Assembly: GCA_012727415.1 (NCBI GenBank)
Contig: JAAYHI010000006.1
Location: forward strand, 1-9,495
Direction: 5' to 3'
DNA from: Bacillota bacterium
GTDB lineage: Bacteria; Bacillota; Proteinivoracia; UBA4975
DNA: 9,495 bases
Within the stretch, counting starts at the first letter, position 1. The number at the start of each line of letters is the position of its first letter. A program made the position numbers and the translations under genes. The notes beneath the pieces were generated by a model, which searched no databases, was not told the DNA's origin, and saw nothing but the letters and a program-made list of their open reading frames with translations. Below are positions 8,601 through 9,495 of the stretch, in pieces.

Positions 8601-8872
8601 TCGATGCCGCTGGATTTCGCCTGATTAACTATATTGTTCAGGCCCTTTTCCAAGGTGTTGGCGTATGTTTCCACACTCTCAGCTGAACTTACGCCCCTTT
8701 CTTTCAGCTGAGCTTCATAGACCAGGACAGGGTCCTCCCATAGCTGCACAATGACCATTGTTTCCCGATCTGTACTGGCAAGGACATTCCCCCCTCTTGG
8801 CGCTGCGTTCATAGGCAAGGCCATGCTCAATACCAAAAGGATTGCCAGTGCGAAAACCAGAACTCTCTTCAT
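5627..8872 (-). CDS. Secreted subtilisin-like (S8) serine protease with PA insert and C-terminal CWB2 triplet
   Basis: This is a wall-anchored extracellular endopeptidase of 1081 aa. Numbered from the ATG at 8872, a signal peptide spans 1 to about 24 (MKRVLVFALAILLVLSMALP, then an alanine-type cleavage site). An I9-like propeptide lies at about 37-130. The S8 domain carries Asp167 (AVIDTGIDYTH), His213 (HGTHVAG), oxyanion Asn316 (ASAGNEG) and Ser514 (GGTSMASPHVAG). A PA domain is inserted between Asn and Ser at about 345-465 (GKIALMQRGEIAF, AAIIFNSEPGNF). An acidic run at 182-187 lies between Asp and His and may bind metal. Two beta domains, Fn3-like at about 575-680 and Ig-like at about 685-785, lead to three CWB2 repeats (786-885, 886-981, 982-1080). 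All catalytic residues are present, so activity is expected. The ATG is preferred over the in-frame TTG just upstream because AGGAGG sits 7 bases before it. The gene is probably monocistronic, with its own upstream region and terminator. The substrate is unknown; neighbouring surface proteins are an inference. Confidence 0.95.
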   Translation of the reverse strand: MKRVLVFALAILLVLSMALPMNAAPRGGNVLASTDRETMVIVQLWEDPVLVYEAQLKERGVSSAESVETYANTLEKGLNNIVNQAKSSGIDLKVDAHYTHTFFGFSAGVPFSQIAKLEKLPGVKRVFPDLPVELPDITYTVPQTGAPSMWEMPGGFTGEGITVAVIDTGIDYTHPFFWFWPEDEEEEPIPKVIGGYNFTDEGGPENFKDGHYHGTHVAGTIAADGRGFDGWDDFIGMAPDANLYAVRVLGSDGKGYSSWVVSGIEWSVNPGDGLERADVINLSLGASYVTSPGYPTALAANAAAEAGVIVVASAGNEGQDFPTSSAPSTGSKVISVASYGYIEGPYIIVGETEIEDVRTSDCPVPDGEPHGIVYAGLGRVDDFEDLDLTGKIALMQRGEIAFTEKATNAMNNGAIAAIIFNSEPGNFGMAGTFPIPAFSISLEDGIDLLAQLGLDPDLQVIMGLLPAQDLISDFSSAGPANDYSLKPDITAPGDAVLSTVPEADGLFAVLGGTSMASPHVAGGAALLKQKYGDQLSVEEYKALLMNTSFLLYDREDNKYPVTVQGAGVLDMYAAGWSRGLALPASISLRVDGTENTVTVRNLSDEEITYEIEFVSDTLAAEYPEEITVPANFTEEFLITFDVTDLDEGHHEGYLILTPTTDVIVDSETSLTLTDSLQIPVYHYEGTLEDFFIVDFEIPRVVYVEQPFDVKFTMAQDVAYFDIGVYDLEGNYWGYVPFESGAQAGTWTYHGLELGLPPGHYVIELYAETTEWFDLKHRELSIIAPVYRLSGSNRFETATAVSDAGWETADTVILARADDFADSLAGVGLSKKYDAPILLTNPGVLSPVTAAEIERLGAQNIIILGGTGAVSQEIEDQLVDEGKTVTRIGGSNRFDTAVRIAEAVIGETAVDTAVIVFGHNFPDALAAAPWAASNGYPILMVNSNNIPAPTEFFLDEHNIANTIVVGGTGIISEAVFDDLPNATRIAGNNRYETSVLIAAEDFDPNVIFFASGDSFSDALTLAALAAKIESSLLLVRQNVVPASISDFLADYQAKISYMFVAGGEAVVSDAVVQALESFMLPK
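5636..6517 (-). repeat. CWB2 wall-binding triplet of the subtilase (coding)
   Basis: Three repeats open with YRLSGSNRFETA, TRIGGSNRFDTA and TRIAGNNRYETS. The first has the GW-x-x-ADTVILAR and DAPILLT signature of first-position repeats. The third is the most diverged (DSFSDALTLAALAAK, AGGEAVVSD). A complete triplet implies normal wall anchoring. Confidence 0.9.
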
Positions 8873-8879
8873 CAATCTC

Positions 8880-8885
8880 CCTCCT
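8880..8885 (-). promoter_or_regulatory. Strong Shine-Dalgarno site deciding the subtilase start
   Basis: AGGAGG on the minus strand lies 7 bases before the ATG at 8872 but only 4 before the in-frame TTG at 8875. The spacing favours the ATG. Confidence 0.85.
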
Positions 8886-8911
8886 AAAAAATATTTCCCT
8901 TCCCAGGGTAT

Positions 8912-8924
8912 ATTCTACAAGAAT
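8912..8924 (-). promoter_or_regulatory. Palindrome overlapping a possible -10 box of the subtilase promoter
   Basis: ATTCT-ACA-AGAAT is a perfect 5-bp inverted repeat with a 3-base centre. On the minus strand it contains TAGAAT (8912-8917), five of six bases of the -10 consensus, which would give a leader of about 33 bases. No good -35 is visible at 16-18 bases, so the promoter may need an activator or may be misplaced. Confidence 0.35.
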
Positions 8925-8945
8925 GGCCTTTTTCCTTCTTTATCC

Positions 8946-8965
8946 TATTTTTTTTTGCTAAAAAA
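8946..8965. other. A/T tract upstream of the subtilase gene
   Basis: Nine T (8948-8956) are followed by GCT and six A (8960-8965), a short T-n-A inverted tract. It lies about 75-95 bases upstream of the subtilase start and about 30 bases beyond the possible -10. Such tracts bend DNA and can act as upstream promoter elements; that role is inferred. Confidence 0.35.
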
Positions 8966-8996
8966 CTACACAATGGCAAAATAAACCTGTACAAGC

Positions 8997-9019
8997 AAAA
9001 ATCCACCCCTCAGGGCGGA
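8997..9019 (-). terminator. Intrinsic terminator of the ATP-grasp gene
   Basis: On the minus strand, TCCGCCC, loop TGAG and GGGTGGA form a 7-bp stem (one G-T pair) followed by TTTTT (A-run 8997-9001 on the plus strand). It begins about 12 bases after the ATP-grasp stop codon. Confidence 0.8.
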
Positions 9020-9031
9020 CTTATTAACCAA

Positions 9032-9495
9032 CTATCTCAGGATTTTTACATCGTTATACTTCATCATATACACATCTGCAGCATACTGACCTATAATGTC
9101 CTGATTCTCGTTCCCTTTAAGGTTCTTGATAATCATGCCCGGCACATTTACCCCACATTCATAAGCATGGGGATACCCACCGCCAAAGCGGGGGTTCACC
9201 TCTGAGATATAATACTCGGCATTGATCTTAAAAAGATCAATATCAACAATGCCTCTTAGTCCGGCTGTCTTCACAAAGGTCCTTAGTAATGCAAAGAGCT
9301 TTTCATCCTTTACAGAAACTGACTTGTCAGTTTCTCCCGCTCTCATTTTAATCTTTTCCTTAGTGAAAATTGCAACCGGCTCACTCGAAAGCATGTCAAC
9401 ATATACATCGGCACCATACTCAGGGCAGTCGATATACTCCTGGATCATCAGGTCATGGTGTTTACTAAAGAGAAGGTCGATTTCTTCTCTCCCAC
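9032..9495 (-). CDS. ATP-grasp domain enzyme, C-terminal part (5' end outside window)
   Basis: The frame stays open to the window edge: before the Met at 9448 it reads GREEIDLLFSKHHDL, so that Met is internal. The visible 153 residues are the catalytic C-terminal half of an ATP-grasp ligase, related to the carbamoyl-phosphate synthase large subunit and D-Ala-D-Ala ligase fold. Markers are MIQEYIDCPEYGADVYVD, MRAGETDKSV, the metal-binding GIVDIDLF and SEVNPRFGGGYPHAYECGV (Glu83, Asn85 and Arg87 from Met 9448). These enzymes join a carboxylate to an amine or other nucleophile through an acyl-phosphate. The substrate cannot be told from this half. Stand-alone relatives often occur near surface-polysaccharide or peptide-ligation genes; that is general knowledge and is not shown here. 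An intrinsic terminator follows. Apart from the window cut, nothing looks broken. Confidence 0.88.
   Translation of the reverse strand, partial: GREEIDLLFSKHHDLMIQEYIDCPEYGADVYVDMLSSEPVAIFTKEKIKMRAGETDKSVSVKDEKLFALLRTFVKTAGLRGIVDIDLFKINAEYYISEVNPRFGGGYPHAYECGVNVPGMIIKNLKGNENQDIIGQYAADVYMMKYNDVKILR

Noticed and set aside
8873..8875. In-frame TTG as the subtilase start
   Set aside because: AGGAGG is only 4 bases away; the adjacent ATG has better spacing and is the more usual start codon.

Overview
The window looks like Bacillota (Firmicutes) chromosomal DNA, probably from a clostridial or related lineage. Three genes carry cell-wall-binding repeat 2 (CWB2) modules, a family found mainly in Gram-positive clostridia. 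The glucose-6-phosphate isomerase is the short bacterial form. The strong Shine-Dalgarno sequence before the protease and the compact intrinsic terminators fit the same picture. Base composition is roughly balanced. The taxon is inferred from protein families, not from a marker gene.

Layout from left to right. Positions 1-2568 (+) hold the 3' part of a large modular surface protein: GLUG repeats, a beta domain, two InlB-type B repeats and a complete CWB2 triplet. A perfect 14-bp hairpin (2574-2605) separates it from the convergent pgi gene (2609-3928, -). Upstream of pgi on the same strand is a 510-codon ORF (4018-5550, -) with two CWB2 repeats, a DUF5050-like propeller-type region and a carboxypeptidase-regulatory-like beta domain. 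It has no signal peptide and lacks the first CWB2 repeat, so it looks like a 5'-truncated gene. Next comes a textbook intrinsic terminator (5589-5618), then a 1081-aa secreted subtilase with all catalytic residues, a protease-associated (PA) insert and a C-terminal CWB2 triplet (5627-8872, -). After a 159-bp intergenic region with a terminator, an A/T tract and a small palindrome at a possible promoter, the window ends inside an ATP-grasp enzyme gene (9032-9495, -).

The theme is surface anchoring. Two intact proteins and one probably decayed protein would attach non-covalently to an anionic wall polymer through CWB2, the mode known for Clostridioides difficile Cwp proteins. The subtilase could act on surface proteins or on extracellular substrates. 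pgi is a housekeeping gene placed among them. No mobile element, CRISPR array, tRNA or rRNA was seen. No gene-free stretch exceeds 300 bases; the longest is 159 bases.
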